Source: Pleodorina starrii | Lineage: Eukaryota; Chlorophyta; Chlorophyceae; Chlamydomonadales; Volvocaceae | DNA length: 64,000 bases | Assembly: GCA_030267565.1 (NCBI GenBank) | Contig: BRXU01000011.1 | Coordinates: 2,098,501-2,162,500, forward strand | Reading direction: 5' to 3' | Part shown: positions 1-11,700 of the stretch, in pieces | Layout: each line of letters starts with the position of its first letter | Position numbering within the stretch: the first letter of the stretch is position 1 | Program-made: the position numbers and the translations under genes | Notes under the pieces: model-generated | Seen by the model: the letters and a program-made list of their open reading frames with translations, nothing else | The model's database searches: none | Told to the model about the DNA's origin: nothing

Positions 1-1568
1 CCAGGGGCAGACGACTGCTCCAGCTGCAGGCCCAGAGGCTTGTCGATTTCCACCTATTAATGATTTTGTTTGAATGGACAGAAAGGTTTCGTCAATGAGC
101 CTGCGACGCTGCGTCGGTCTGCAAGGATAAGGAGGCAGAGCCGAACAACGACCAGAGCCAAAGCTAACCTGGACTTGCTGACCATCCGCCCGAACCGAGA
201 CAGCCGGCACACGGCTCCTGGCAGCGCGCACCACCGTGCGCGAAGCCTTCGCGGTGCCGAACGGCTTGACCTGAACGGCTTGGCTCTGCATGAGCGCCAT
301 ATTACAATGTGGTGTATAATGTAATGAACACAAGAACTATTTTGATGTGTTCGGTATTTGTACTTTAGCGCCGAGACGGTTGGCCGTCCTGTGGTCACGA
401 GATGAAGTCCATCCAGATGAAACCGATGGGGCAAACTTACGCGGGGGGAGCAACCGCCAACGCGTTGTCAGCAGCCAGATTTACCATGTCATCAGATGTT
501 TTGGTAGCAAGGAACAAAGTCCCCACGTCCCCCGCTTTTGGTGCTTAGTTCTGTACCGAAACCAAATACTCACAACTCGGCACGGCGACATGAGATTACC
601 TATCATGCTTGGCGACCTTGAAGTGGTCCGGCATTATTTGGGCGGAAGTCAGTGGGCATGGACCACGGGTCGTTTGATGCACGGCAGAGGACGGCAGCTC
701 ACTGATCGGGGCCGTTCAAGGCTTTCCACAGGCTCGCAGAAGAAGGGTTCCATTTCCCAGCCGTGAAACTTGCATCGTGTAACCCCTAATTCCATGCTTC
801 TGCTTGCCTTGTATATCATGTACTGAGATGTTCCCCTCAGGCACCTTGCGCAGGTCCTGTCTAGGGACCTCAGCACGAGCTTCGCAGGCTGCCGTTTGCC
901 TCAGGAGCTGCAGTAACTTAAGCTGGTTACAGCAGGGCCGCTATGCGCTTCCGGCTGTTCGGTTAAAGCTTTTGGACTACGAGCTTGTACTACGCTGAAA
1001 AGCTGCTGTTATCCGGAAGTGTAGTCCCACGTGTCCATCTAGTGGATGACTGACGGACTGCCCTCGAATCATTGCCTTGCGTTCTTTCTTGCGGCGATTT
1101 TCCCCCAGCCTCTAGTCACGTGCCATGGCGACGCAACTAGCCAACAAGTGGGATTCAAGCCCGCTGCGTTATGGCGTTCCATTTCAAGTGGCAACCCAGC
1201 AACCAAATTGTTCACGAGTTTCTCCTTAAAGGCGCATGTTGATCTGCTTGGCGTCGCATCCTTGCACGGCCTCTTCCGATTCCATTTACTACCCTCCCCC
1301 TCCCCGCCGGTCCAGTGGGCGCCGACAGCCCGCGAGGGAAAGGAAGACCGCTCCATGCACCAGCTGCTGCTCTCATCGACTGTCGCTCCCTGCCTGGCCG
1401 CTGGGCAGATGGCTCCTGTACGCTGCAAACTCCGTGTGTCCAACACGTGCTGCGCTTGCCAGCGTTGCCGCTGTCCACAATGCGATAGTACTGGGTTAGT
1501 CCCATCCCGTACCCCACCGCGTCCCCCCAAATGCTTTTGTACAGGCACGGGATAGCGCAGCGCCACGG
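1..1568. other. No supported gene; intergenic or 3' flank
   Basis: No frame here shows a recognisable protein or a consistent exon series. The first 60 bases are open in frame 1 and end in TAA at 58-60, and a TGTAA motif lies at 320-324. This could be the last codons and poly(A) signal of a plus-strand gene that begins outside the window, but 19 codons are too few to judge. The remainder has lower GC and scattered short ORFs without domain character. Confidence 0.4.
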
Positions 1569-1573
1569 TTACA
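1569..1573 (-). terminator. TGTAA poly(A) signal of RPS28
   Basis: The plus strand reads TTACA, which is TGTAA on the minus strand, about 52 nt after the RPS28 stop codon. TGTAA is the usual green-algal nuclear polyadenylation signal, and the distance suits a short ribosomal-protein 3' UTR. Confidence 0.7.
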
Positions 1574-1624
1574 CACTGATCTCCAGATATCAACGAAGGG
1601 CGGACTAGTTCCGCGCTTGCTGCT

Positions 1625-2309
1625 TTACCGCAGGCGGCGGGCCTCACGCTCAGACTCCAGCAAGGTCAGGATGTCGCCTGGCCAGGGAATAGAGCAGGGA
1701 CAAGGGCAGCGTCACAAGGGGAGGCAGGCACTCCAAAGGGCAGATGCGCCAAAGGGCAGATGCGGAGAAATTGCTTGTGAAGCAGGCGAAACGTCGATAC
1801 CGAAACCCCCTCTGACCCCGTACCACGCTTTGGCTCCCACCTGCCTCCTGGCACGCCTTCCGGCCCCCCAAACTTACCCTCACGGACGGGGCCCTTCACG
1901 TTGCGCATGATCAGACGGTTCTGATCGTCCAGGAACTTCACGCGCACCTGGGTCACCTGCAAACCGGAGTACACGCCGTCAAGTAAAGACTTGAATCACA
2001 ATCGACTTTCACTTGTGTCGCATGATTGCCGCAGCCGAAATCCACCAATTAAAGGACTGCATCTGAAAGAAATTATGCTGTCCATTGCTGCGGTACGTGT
2101 TCTCAGCGCGCCACCACCACCGCCGACGCACCTGGCCGCGCGAGCCAGTGCGCCCGATGACCTTCATGACGATGGCGAGCTTAGCCGGGGCGTCCTACAT
2201 TTGCAAAGTCACGTTGAGTTAGGTGAAGCGTCTCTTAACAGTCGAAAATGTAATGTCTGCGCTCCTGGCGGCAGGCAACAGCTAAAGTAAGGTCGTGCAG
2301 TCTCACCAT
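1625..2309 (-). CDS. RPS28: 40S ribosomal protein S28 (eS28)
   Basis: Small-subunit ribosomal protein of the cytosolic ribosome. The spliced product is 65 residues, the normal eS28 length. Four exons on the minus strand: 2309-2307 (ATG only), 2194-2132, 1956-1878 and 1677-1625. All phases agree, giving 198 nt. The product reads [20 protein letters not shown], then [28 protein letters not shown], and the near-invariant tail [15 protein letters not shown]. The start was placed at 2309 because exon 2 is preceded by an in-frame TAG; an upstream ATG followed directly by GTGAGA supplies the missing initiator in the right phase. Donors are GTGAGA, GTGCGT and GTAAGT. The gene is divergent from the E4-E2 gene, with a LINE in the region between them. 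Confidence 0.95.
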
Positions 2310-2846
2310 CTTTGCGCTGCTTTAAGCTCGGGGCTGAAGAGAGAGAAAGGTGCTGGACGAGAAGGTTATTCATGTTCGGGACTCTGCTCTTGTACGGGCG
2401 CAAGGCCCACGTTTGTTTCACCTTGGGTCTTAACATTGATATCATTTGCTGCTTCAATATATTCTTGATTTACTTCCTTTACTGCACTCGTATCAGGTTA
2501 AGGTGCAGGGTTGCCTGGCGACCTCCTGTAACATCCGAGAGCGATGTTCTGCATAGTCGAATGAAACCTAGTCATGCTCCCCTCTAAAACGCCCGCATCA
2601 TCAGCTACCAAGGCAGGCGCAGACATTCCGAAGAAGCACTCCTTCCTGGCACGGACTGAGCACGGGCCACCGGCGCGTTGGCGCCGCTGTGCGCCGATGC
2701 ATGCAGTGACAAACGAGGGGCCGTTGGAGAGGTAGAAGCTTATGAGCGCAAGCGGACCATGGCGAGGATTGCACACGTTTGGGATCAAGTGGTTATTGGG
2801 AGGGAGTGGGGTGGCTCGTCAAGTTCCGTACCCAGCCCACCCACCC
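2310..2846. promoter_or_regulatory. Upstream region of RPS28 (shared with the E4-E2 gene)
   Basis: This is non-coding between the RPS28 start and the LINE insertion. It should hold the RPS28 promoter and 5' UTR. I see no clear TATA box or other named motif. A short CCCA-type repeat lies just before the LINE target site. Confidence 0.4.
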
Positions 2847-2858
2847 ACCCCCCGGCCA
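2847..2858. repeat. 5' target-site duplication of the LINE
   Basis: The 12-mer ACCCCCCGGCCA occurs here and again at 4218-4229, directly flanking the LINE fragment. That is the expected footprint of target-primed reverse transcription. The C-rich context makes one or two bases at the left edge uncertain. Confidence 0.8.
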
Positions 2859-4217
2859 CTATGCGCGTGACGGAGGACGGGTTGCCGGCGGTCCGACCTA
2901 TCACTTGGAAGACGCGCGCACGCTATCTCGGGCTGTATTTTGGTCCTAACAGCGCTTTCTCGTCCTGCACGGACGAGCTTTATGCTGCGGGCCGGCGGGC
3001 CATGTTCTCTCTGCTTAGCAAGCTGCGTCGGCAGGGGCTGTTGCTCCCCTCAGTCGGTATGAAATGTTTCAACGCTCAAGTTCGCTCTGTTCTTTCGTAC
3101 GGTTCGCAGCTATGGGGCGCTGACTTGGTTTTAGCCATGATAGGGAGGGGTTTCCCGGCTAACGATGCTCCGCGTTCTTGTTATTTTGAGGCCGCTATCC
3201 GGGACCGTATGGTCAAGCTGCAAATCTCGTTTATGAAACAGCTGGTCGGAGCTGCCGTTCCACCCCTGCAGTTGCTGTTTAGAGAGCTCGGGCAGATGCC
3301 TCTACAGTTGCATTGGGCTGAATCCGTTTTTCGTTTTTGGAACAGTTTGGTGGAGGACACTAGCAACGTGTATCACAGCGCTTTTCGTCATGAGATCCGT
3401 TTGGCTTTGGAATCGGATCTGCAGGCAGACGGTTGGGGCTCCAAGGTCATTCGGGTTCTGAACCTCTTAGGGCACGACTGGGGCGAAGAAGCGGCGGCGG
3501 GTAACATGGACACTAGGGTTAGGCGTTTTTCGGCGTGCAGGCTTGACGTTGAGGCGCTGATGGACACCCTCAGGGGTCGCGTCAACGACGATTGGGGCAG
3601 TGATAGGTTGGCTGTGGACCCGGGCACTTTCGTTTCGGACGGCAGGAAGCCTGGTGTTAAGATGTGCCGTTACAAGCACTGGATGGGGTTACCGAAGCAG
3701 TTCGAGGGGTACATCCCGCCTGCGCACCACCGTTCCTTACTTCGTTTTCGTTTGTGTGTGTCTGACTTAGCGATTAATAGCGAGAGCAGCAGGTCTAGGG
3801 AGCTTCGTGTGTGTAAGGCGTGTCGCTCTAATGGTGCTGTGGAGGATGAGAAGCATTTTCTGCTGGAGTGCTCTGCGCTTGCGTCTGCGCGGCAGAGGCT
3901 TTGGGATTTGGGTGTGCCCGTTGGTGCGTGTGTTAACGATGTCATGCAAGTTGACGACCAGCGTGGTCTTGCGAGTGCTATTTTCGAAATGTTCCGCTTA
4001 CGGCGAGAATGCATCTCTGCGTAAAGTTGTGCTTGGCATCTATCTTTCAAGTTATGCCATTCGTCTGTGCTTCTCCTGTATCCTGACGTTACATCGCTTC
4101 TTTGGTTACTGTTTCTCTTGTTTTCGTATGCTTTTCTGCGTGGCTGAAGCGGTTCATGAGCCTCCGGGTTCGTTTGAGCCGTACGAGCTCGTTGAAGCTT
4201 GTAACATCATCATCATC
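2859..4217 (+). mobile_element. 5'-truncated LINE (non-LTR retrotransposon) with ATC/CAT tail
   Basis: About 1.36 kb representing only the 3' end of a LINE. It begins just before the in-frame ATG at 2861, carries the C-terminal part of ORF2, a 3' UTR of about 190 bp, and ends in a short CAT-repeat tail (4205-4217). Flanking 12-bp duplications match exactly, so both ends of the insertion are defined. The endonuclease and most of the reverse-transcriptase palm are missing, as is usual for 5'-truncated copies. The reading frame is intact, suggesting a fairly recent insertion. Clade assignment (L1-like or another) would need a database comparison. Confidence 0.85.
2861..4024 (+). pseudogene. LINE ORF2 C-terminal fragment (RT thumb region, zinc knuckle)
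   Basis: An open frame of 387 codons to TAA. The beginning (PITWKTRARYLGLYFGPN) and the stretch around FNAQVRSVLSYGSQLWG are typical of the region just after the LINE reverse-transcriptase palm. Near the end, CKACRSN followed by EDEKHFLLEC forms the Cys-Cys-His-Cys zinc-binding motif of LINE ORF2 C-termini. The frame stays open upstream to 2678, but those 61 codons are host DNA read through by chance across the target-site duplication. The catalytic YxDD palm is absent, so this cannot be an active polymerase. Confidence 0.85.
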
Positions 4218-4229
4218 ACCCCCCGGCCA
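4218..4229. repeat. 3' target-site duplication of the LINE
   Basis: Second copy of ACCCCCCGGCCA, immediately after the CAT-repeat tail; it pairs with the copy at 2847-2858. Confidence 0.8.
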
Positions 4230-5756
4230 AGCCACAGCCTGTCGAGCCGGCCAGAACACAGCTCAGATCGCCGGAGACCACGTCCCACAGGAGGACTGCC
4301 GGGAGCTGGCGGCCAGTGCTACCGGAGCTTAGGCTACCGGGGCCTCTGCAGCAGCACCAGCGGCATTGGCAGGGCGCCTCGGTGAAGAGGGGGCTGCTGG
4401 CAGCTTGGGTTGTCCCAAGCCTGGGAGGCCGCCCAATGCGCCTGCCTGAAGTGTGAGAACTTACCGGTGGCGGGCACGGCTGGCGCAGCCACAGATTAAC
4501 AGGGGTTGACGACAGCCCCCACACGCGCTGGCTCCACAACGAACCAGCATGTCCCATGTACGCGCTCGTGCACGGTCCAACGTGAGTCAGCACGTCTCAC
4601 ACGTGCATGACGCGGCTGACAGCTAATAGGGGCGCCGTGGTTGGCACCTTTCCTCTGAGTGGTCGTCCTTTGTTGTGAGCGCTCGCTGGCCTCCAATGTG
4701 CGGCCTCTGTTGCGGATGCTCGCCAGCCTTTTACTGTGGCTGTCCCCGGTCGCATCTCTGGTCGCTTGGGCCCCCCTTCCGGTGTTTTGGGCTTCGGCTG
4801 CAGCAGTGCCAGGTTCAGTACGCACCGGTGATCCTTCCGGGTCAGCTGTAAATGAGGCCATTCACCTTTGCGCATTCATCCTCAAGCCCGCCCCCAGCGA
4901 TATCCAACATTCACCAGCCCGCCCCATACCCACCCCCGCGCGTGCTCAACCAAGCACCAGCATGTCCCATTCACGAGAACACGGCCTGTGCACGCGGCCT
5001 CGCACCCGTCTGTCTGATGCACGCCCCCGCACCGCCAGCCTCGCACCTCCTGCCCCATGTGCAGCAGCCTCTGCCCCGGGCAACATGAAGCCATGAATCA
5101 CCCAGACGGAACACCACTCGCAACCTTCTGCTCGCAACACCATTCGCTGTGAGACTCCACATCTCTGTCTGGGGCTGCCTGGGGCACTGTCTCTCACCAG
5201 CAGGGCTCGAGCTGCAAGGGGATGCCGTGACGTGCTGAACAGGTCGGTCAAAGAAAAGCGACCCAGACTTTTCGTAGCTCTAGCGCTCAGTGCGGTACCC
5301 TATCCTAGCAGAGTATGCCAGCTGCAAGCTGGCCAGGCTGTGCCGAGCACAGCTCCTGCACTTTGCCCAGGCTGTCGTTGGGTTCACCTTGGGGCCGGCC
5401 AGGCTATCGAGGTAGGAGAGGTGGTCTCAACTAGGGAATTGACCCAATTCATGTGCTGTTCATGATTGTGCAGTAATAACGATACCTACGGTGCTTAGAA
5501 GCTCGGCCAACACGATACTCAGCCGCTTGTCCAAAGGTGGTTGGTCGCCGGGCAGTTGGTCATCCCTGGTCATCGGCCGATCCCGGGTGCCCCGGCAACC
5601 TCAACGCGCGAAGACTCGGGCAAATTGAAAGCTCTTCATTCACTTGACATTCCCATCAACATACCAGCGGGTTATTCCGACGCATCTCCATCTGTTCCCT
5701 TGTCTCGTAGCTTTCCTGAGGCGACAGTTAGGTGAGCGGCAACTGTATTCGGGGTC
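4230..5756 (+). promoter_or_regulatory. Upstream region and probable 5' UTR of the E4-E2 gene
   Basis: No coding exon could be supported. Two stretches (about 4545-4570 and 4955-4980) share a short sequence containing ACCAGCATGTCCCAT in a similar C-rich context, perhaps an old local duplication. The region just before 5757 is expected to hold the promoter and leader; no named element was recognised. Confidence 0.35.
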
Positions 5757-8700
5757 ATGGATCCCCCGGCACAAGATGGGGACTTCATGGACGAAGACAT
5801 GGAGCTGCAGCTGGCTTTGGCGCTCTCGCTTCAGGTACCGTGGGAGCTGCGCGCGATCTTTGTCTGCTTCTGGAGCAAGTCCCTCGAACTCTCTTCCTTT
5901 TGCCCAAAGCAAGGAGTATGCATACTAGGTGGTGCGTAGATGCACTTAAACAGATGTGACGTGTGCGGTACCATGTGTCGTCGACTGTCATCTGCCATTT
6001 CGGCAGTCAAGTGGGGTTTCGGCCAGCGTAGCGCGGGTTTGGGCGCGTACACAATAAGTTACATGACTGAACTCATCACAGTTGATCATTTACAACACGT
6101 AATTACCTGGTCTCCCTATCGCAGGAGTCAACCGCAGCGGACCTAGGCAACACACCTGCGGCTGATGGGCCAGCTCCGCCTCCCCCACAACCCCAAGCGG
6201 CCGCAGCCACAAACCCCAACTTCGCCGACCTCGCAGCGCTGCTCTCCCAGGGACTACAGGGTACGTACGCCATGGGTCGAAATTAACGGGGACCTCGTCG
6301 CGCTCAACCACCCGCCGTACCTCACATGCCTGTGCCCGGCGCATCTTGAGACCACGCCTGCAACTCCGTGCCTTTCCCATAGACGCCTTTGACGAACCCC
6401 ATTGTTTACTCACCGTCCATGACTGCAGCCGTTGAAGCACCGCCTCCGCCAGCTGCTGCACCCGCGCCCCCGCCGCCGCCGCCCCCAACGGCGGCGGCAG
6501 CGGCGCCCCAGCCGCCTGCCGGCGACCAGCTGCTGGCGTCTCTGCTGCAGCAGTTCTTAGCGGGCAACGCCCAGCCGCCGCCGGCGCAGCAGCACCAGCA
6601 ACAGCAGCAAGCTCAGGACCCCGCGGCGTTAATGGCAGCGGCATTTGCAGCGGCGATGGGCGGCGCGCCCATGGGGCAGCCCGCGGCCGCAGCGGCGGCG
6701 GCGAGTGCCTCAGCGCGCGTTGGCGGCAGCCGCGCCGCGGCGGCGCGCGACGGCGCGCCGCTGCAGGCGGCGCCGCTGCCCGGCTGGGCGACGCGGCTCC
6801 AGGATTGGCGCAGCGCGGCCAAGCCACCGGCGGCCTTCAATGCCAGCAGTGTGACGCTGGCGGGCCAGGAGCAGCTGCAGGCGGTTGCAGGGCACCTGTC
6901 CACGGCGCTGCAGGTCGGTAAGCCGAGTCGGGGGTAGCGTTGGAATGCCCCGAGTTGGGAAATGTGGGTCGCGGCGGCAACCCAGCAAAGTGGCTACCGG
7001 GGAGGAGCTGTGGCTACCAGGTCTGGGCTGTGTCGGGGGAAATGGACAACGATGAGAGGCGGTGGAGGTTCCCTGCGGCGTGCCGGGAGCCGACAGGCGG
7101 GCCGGAGGGCAAATCCTGGGAAGGGGCCAGAAGGGCGGGTCAAGCTCCCTCCCCTTTTGTCTTCCGTCCTCACGGTCCGCGTCGCCCTGCTTCTCCCGGC
7201 TTGGGCCGGCCACGTCTGCCGCGACGGGTCGGGTCGGGTCGGGTCCCGCAGGTCAAGGTGGTGGCGGACAGCGCTGCCATTGGCGCCGGAACCCTCTTCC
7301 TCAAGACGACGTCCGCGGCAAGGTGGGGCGCTACTGGCAGCATGAGGCAAGGGCCCCTCCGTGTCGGTCCCACGTTTGTTGGCCCCCCTGGCCCCAGCCG
7401 CGTACCTCTGTGCCTCCAAGCCTTTTTCCCCAAGCACCCGCGCGCATTCTTCCCCCCCCCGGCTTCCTGTTCTCGGATTCTGGTACTGGCATGCTCCACA
7501 CACACCCCCAACCCACTCCCTTGCATACCCACCGCCCCTCCGCCCTCCCCCTGACAGCCCAACTCTTGCCAGTCGCTGCCTGTCAGCCTGGTACCTTCTT
7601 GAGCCAAACTGAACCTCCCTACCTTCTACCCACCGCCCCTCCCTGCCCGCAGCGGCGGCCGGGACCTGTCCTCCGACACGCTGCGGGGGCTGGTCACCTC
7701 GGCGCTGCTGCAGCGGAAGGTGGCCCCCAGAGACAGGCTCCAGGTGGGGGCGGGGCGGCTGCCAGCTGCCGGCGGCCGGATCGGGACCTGTCCTGGGGGC
7801 CGGGGCTAATAAATACGTTTTAACGCAGCGGAGGGACGTAAGGGGCGGGGGGCGGCGGGAGGTGGCCAGGTAAAGTAGGAGCTGAGGGCGCCAGGCCGCG
7901 CAAGAGGCGAGCGAGCGGGACGATCCTTGGCGAACCGGAGGTGGGGGAGGGGCCAGGGCAGTTGCCCGGTTTCTGCGCTGTGCCTGCCACACATCAGTTG
8001 GTCGAGTGACAGCGCCTCTTTCCGGCCGCCGCACCGCCCTCTCCCTCCTCCCAATGTGCGAATGCCCACAGGCGCTCCACCGCGCCCACGTCGCGATCCC
8101 CGCGCCTGCGGCGCTGGCCGCGGCCGGCGGCGGCGGAGGCGTGGCGTCCGCGATGGAGCTGTTCTCCGGCGTGTTGTGCCGCGAGGCGGTTGCGCTGCTG
8201 CGTGACGATGGAGCGGACCTGTACTTCGACACGGGGGCCCAGACGGCCGCCTTCGTGGACGCGCTGGTGAGCCGGGCAGGTGCTGGGCAGGGGACCGTCG
8301 GCCGGCAAGCGAAGGGCAATGGGGGACGGCGAGGGCGGTGGTGGGGGCGGAGGTGGGGGCGGAGGTGGGGGCGGAGGCGGGGGCGGAAGGATGCCTCCCC
8401 GGAGTGGACTTTGGGGCCTTTCCTTACCGCGGAGCGAGGTCGCAGTGAAGGTTTTGCGGGGAGGGTCTTTGGGGAGGTTGCGCACTTCTGTTTACGTCCC
8501 AATGCTCCTCCTCGCGCTCCCCCAAACCCAAATCCAACCCTCCCTCTCCCCACCGAACCCCTCCAGGCCGGCGGCTCCTCCACCCTGTGCGAGCCCTTCC
8601 TGGACTGCCTGATGGACGCCTCCTCCGCCACCGACCGCGACGCCGCCCTGTGGCGCCGACTGCTGCGCGACGCGCTGCGCTCCGCCTTCGCCCCCGCAGC

Positions 8701-11700
8701 CAAGCTGACCGACGCGGCTGGCTTCGAGCGGCCGCTGGTGGTGCTGGACCGGGCCACCTGCACGCCGCGCCTGCAGCAATGCCTGGTGGGTGGGTGGGTG
8801 CCTGGGGGGGGGGTGTAATACGGATGGTGCCGCAGAGCTGGAACGGAGGCGAAGCTAGCGAATGGACCCAGCAACACTGGGCTTGTGAGCCCTGGTGGAG
8901 GCAGGGAGGCAGCGGCCTCGCAGAGCTGAGCTTGTGGGGTTGCATGGCGGGGCCACTGGTTCAATCTTTACACCCCCCCCCCAGCCCTGCGCTGCCAGGC
9001 CAGCACCTTCTGGGTTCGCCGTTGTCTCTACTTTGTCGCTCCCATCTTCTGAAGTCATGACCATGCGAATCCCGCCCGCCGCGTGCCATCGTCGCCTCTT
9101 CCCCCACCGACCCGCCCCACTTCCGCCTCACCGCCGCCCCCCCCGGTAGGCCGCGCTGCTGCTGGACGATGTGGAGGCGGCGGTGCGCGCGCGGCCGGGT
9201 CAGGGTGCCAGGGCGCTGGAGCAGTCGTGTGTGCTGGCGCCGCTGTTCGGGGCCAGCCCCATGCCCAGCGCCCAGGTGGGGTGGAGAGGGGTTTGAGCAT
9301 AACAGAATCAAGGTGGCAAGATGGGGGGAGAGGGTGGGGGGGGGGCGGGACAAACAGGGAAGGGTCGACATTTTGGGATGTCTTCACCAACGGTTCGGTG
9401 TCGCTGTCGGCGTCGCTGTGATGGCATACAATGTAAGAAAAGAGTGAGAGAAAAAGTTACGCGCTGCGCTGCGCTGGTGTTGAAATTTGCGCAGCTGGAG
9501 GTTCGATGGTCTTGGGTTCTCGGGTTGACATGCCGTTCGGTCACGACGAGGTGTTGAGGAGGGCTTGGAATGCGCGCAGCTGCTGTCGCTGGACAGCGGT
9601 GACACGGTATAGAAAGGGCTGGCTCCCCCGCCCGCCCGCCCGCTGGCCCTTCGCATCACCTGATTACTCCTCGAACCTCCATGACTTGCCTGCGATTGTT
9701 GTGTAACCCTCCTCCCCTTTCGTTTCCCCGCCCCCCAGGATGCGCTGCACTTCTACAAAGTGACCAGCCCCGCCAGACAGGCTTTTCTGGAGACGCGAGG
9801 CTACCCCAAGAACTACTCCGCCGGGCAGACCTGCCGTACTGTACTGCAGGCCATGATGGCGCGCGTGCAGGTGGGAGGAGGAGGCGGAGGAGGTGCCTGC
9901 GGCGGGGCGGGGCGGGGCGGGGGCGCTGGGGGGTTGCCGGGGTCGGGAGCGCGCGGTCCGAGGTGGTCCGATGTCGCTTCCTCACCGCCTCCGGGCCACT
10001 GCTGCTTGATGCATTTGACGGCCCGGACCTGTGCCTGCATCTGGGCTTCGGCTACCTCGGTGGTTGTGGGAGCAACTTATGTTGTGGTTACGGTATTCCG
10101 TCGTGACCTGCACTTTGCCTCTGCTGCCTCTGCTGCGCGTGTTGCCTCTGCTCCCGCTGCTGCAGGACGGCGCGGGTCATCTGATGCTGCGGCTCAGCCG
10201 GGTCAAGGTGGGTGGGTGGGTGGGTGAGGGCGGGGGAAGGAAGAGGTGGCCGCCGGCTGGTTACTTTGTCAGTCCGGCCTGGCTGCCGGAAGCAAAAGCT
10301 GTCGGAGTGGCGGGAGCCGCAGGGAGAGGGTAACCCGGGGCGCGCCATCATGTACAGCCCACTGACCATCACCACGGGGGGGGAGCAGCGGGTTCCGCGC
10401 CACCGTCTCCCTGCCGCATCGGCCGGGGATCCGTGCCCAGACCACAGCAACCCTTGCTGCTGGTCCCCGCAATCCGCCCTCCTCCGCCCGCTGCTTGGCC
10501 GGTGACTCCAGGACGGCGGTCTGAGCCGCGAGGCGCTGCTGAGCTGGGTGGCGGCGGTGGGTCGGCTCAACGTGGCGCGTCGGGCGTTCGGCGAGACGAC
10601 GGAGATGCGCAACCAGCAGGACGTGGCGGACTTCCTGGCGGGTGGGTGGGTGGGCGGGCGGGCGGCTGGCTGGGTTGCTGGCTGGCTGGTCACGAGACCG
10701 CCAAGCTGCACCGGACACGTCTCAAGTTTAGACGCTTAGGTGTGCTGCGCGGCTCGCACCCCAACCAACGCCTTACGGTACTAAGAAACAATCCCGGAGG
10801 CAACACGCTCACCCCGAAGAACCAACCAACCCTCACCACGCATCCTGCCCCTTCTCCGGGCCCCCCCCTTTCAGCCCGCCCTCCGTCCGCCCGGCCCGCC
10901 TCTCTTCCCCCGGGATCTTCTTCATTACCTCTTCCCCCGCGTTTCCGTCCCCCTCCGGGTGTCTCTTCCCTGCACGCCTGCAGGCGGCAGCGACGGCTTC
11001 CTGCTCAACGTGACTGGCGGCTGCCTGCGCCTGGCGCAGCCCTTCGTCAACGGATGGCTGGACCTGTACCGCAGCGGCGCTGACCCGCTGGCGGCGGCGG
11101 CGGCGGCGTGTGGCGGCGCTGCGGCGGCGACGCCGCTGCCGCGCTTCGCTGACCTGTTCGACAAGCACCTGCGCCCCGACTACTACCGCACGCAGCGGCA
11201 CCGGCTGGGGGACCTGTCGGCGGTGTTCAATGCGACGGGTGGGGCGCTGGGCTCGGGAGTGTGGAGCCTGGAGTCTGGAGTCTGGGGCTGGGTTGGTCTC
11301 CCTCACCGTCTCACGGCTCAGCCTTGATCGGCTTCTCAATAGGAAATAAGGTTTTCCTATGGAGAAGGGTCTGGGGATTGGTCAGTCTCTCTCACGGTGC
11401 CGTTCAGATCGCTTGCTTATGCGGTGGATTGGGGTCTGGGGCTTTGCGGCGGAATGGGGCCTGGGGCTGGCGCTCCGAAATTGAGGGGCAAGAGAGGGAG
11501 CTCGCTCGGTTGGGTTCTGATCTCCCCACCCAACCCTCCCAACCCCTGCCCGCCCCCCCAAAGGCTCTCGCGGCTCCGGCGGCTTCACTGCAGACGACGA
11601 CCCGCCCTCCGCGGCACCTCCGCTGCTGGCGCCGGTACGTCTACGTGCCATGTGACCGGGAGTGCGAGGGCGCTGGGCAGGCGCGTTGGGCCCACACCCG

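Noticed and set aside
2678..2860. N-terminal 61 codons of the ORF that runs into the LINE
   Set aside because: They lie outside the target-site duplication, in host DNA, and the frame is open only by chance.
6371..6428. Earlier acceptor for exon 3 of the E4-E2 gene (after CCCATAG)
   Set aside because: The frame it opens reaches a TGA within 20 codons; the acceptor at 6428 continues cleanly into the Pro-rich region.
6994..8964. A 656-codon minus-strand ORF opposite the E4-E2 gene
   Set aside because: It spans exons and introns whose plus-strand frames form the UFD2 core; its peptide is Pro/Arg/Ser-rich without domains, as expected for the antisense of GC-rich coding DNA.
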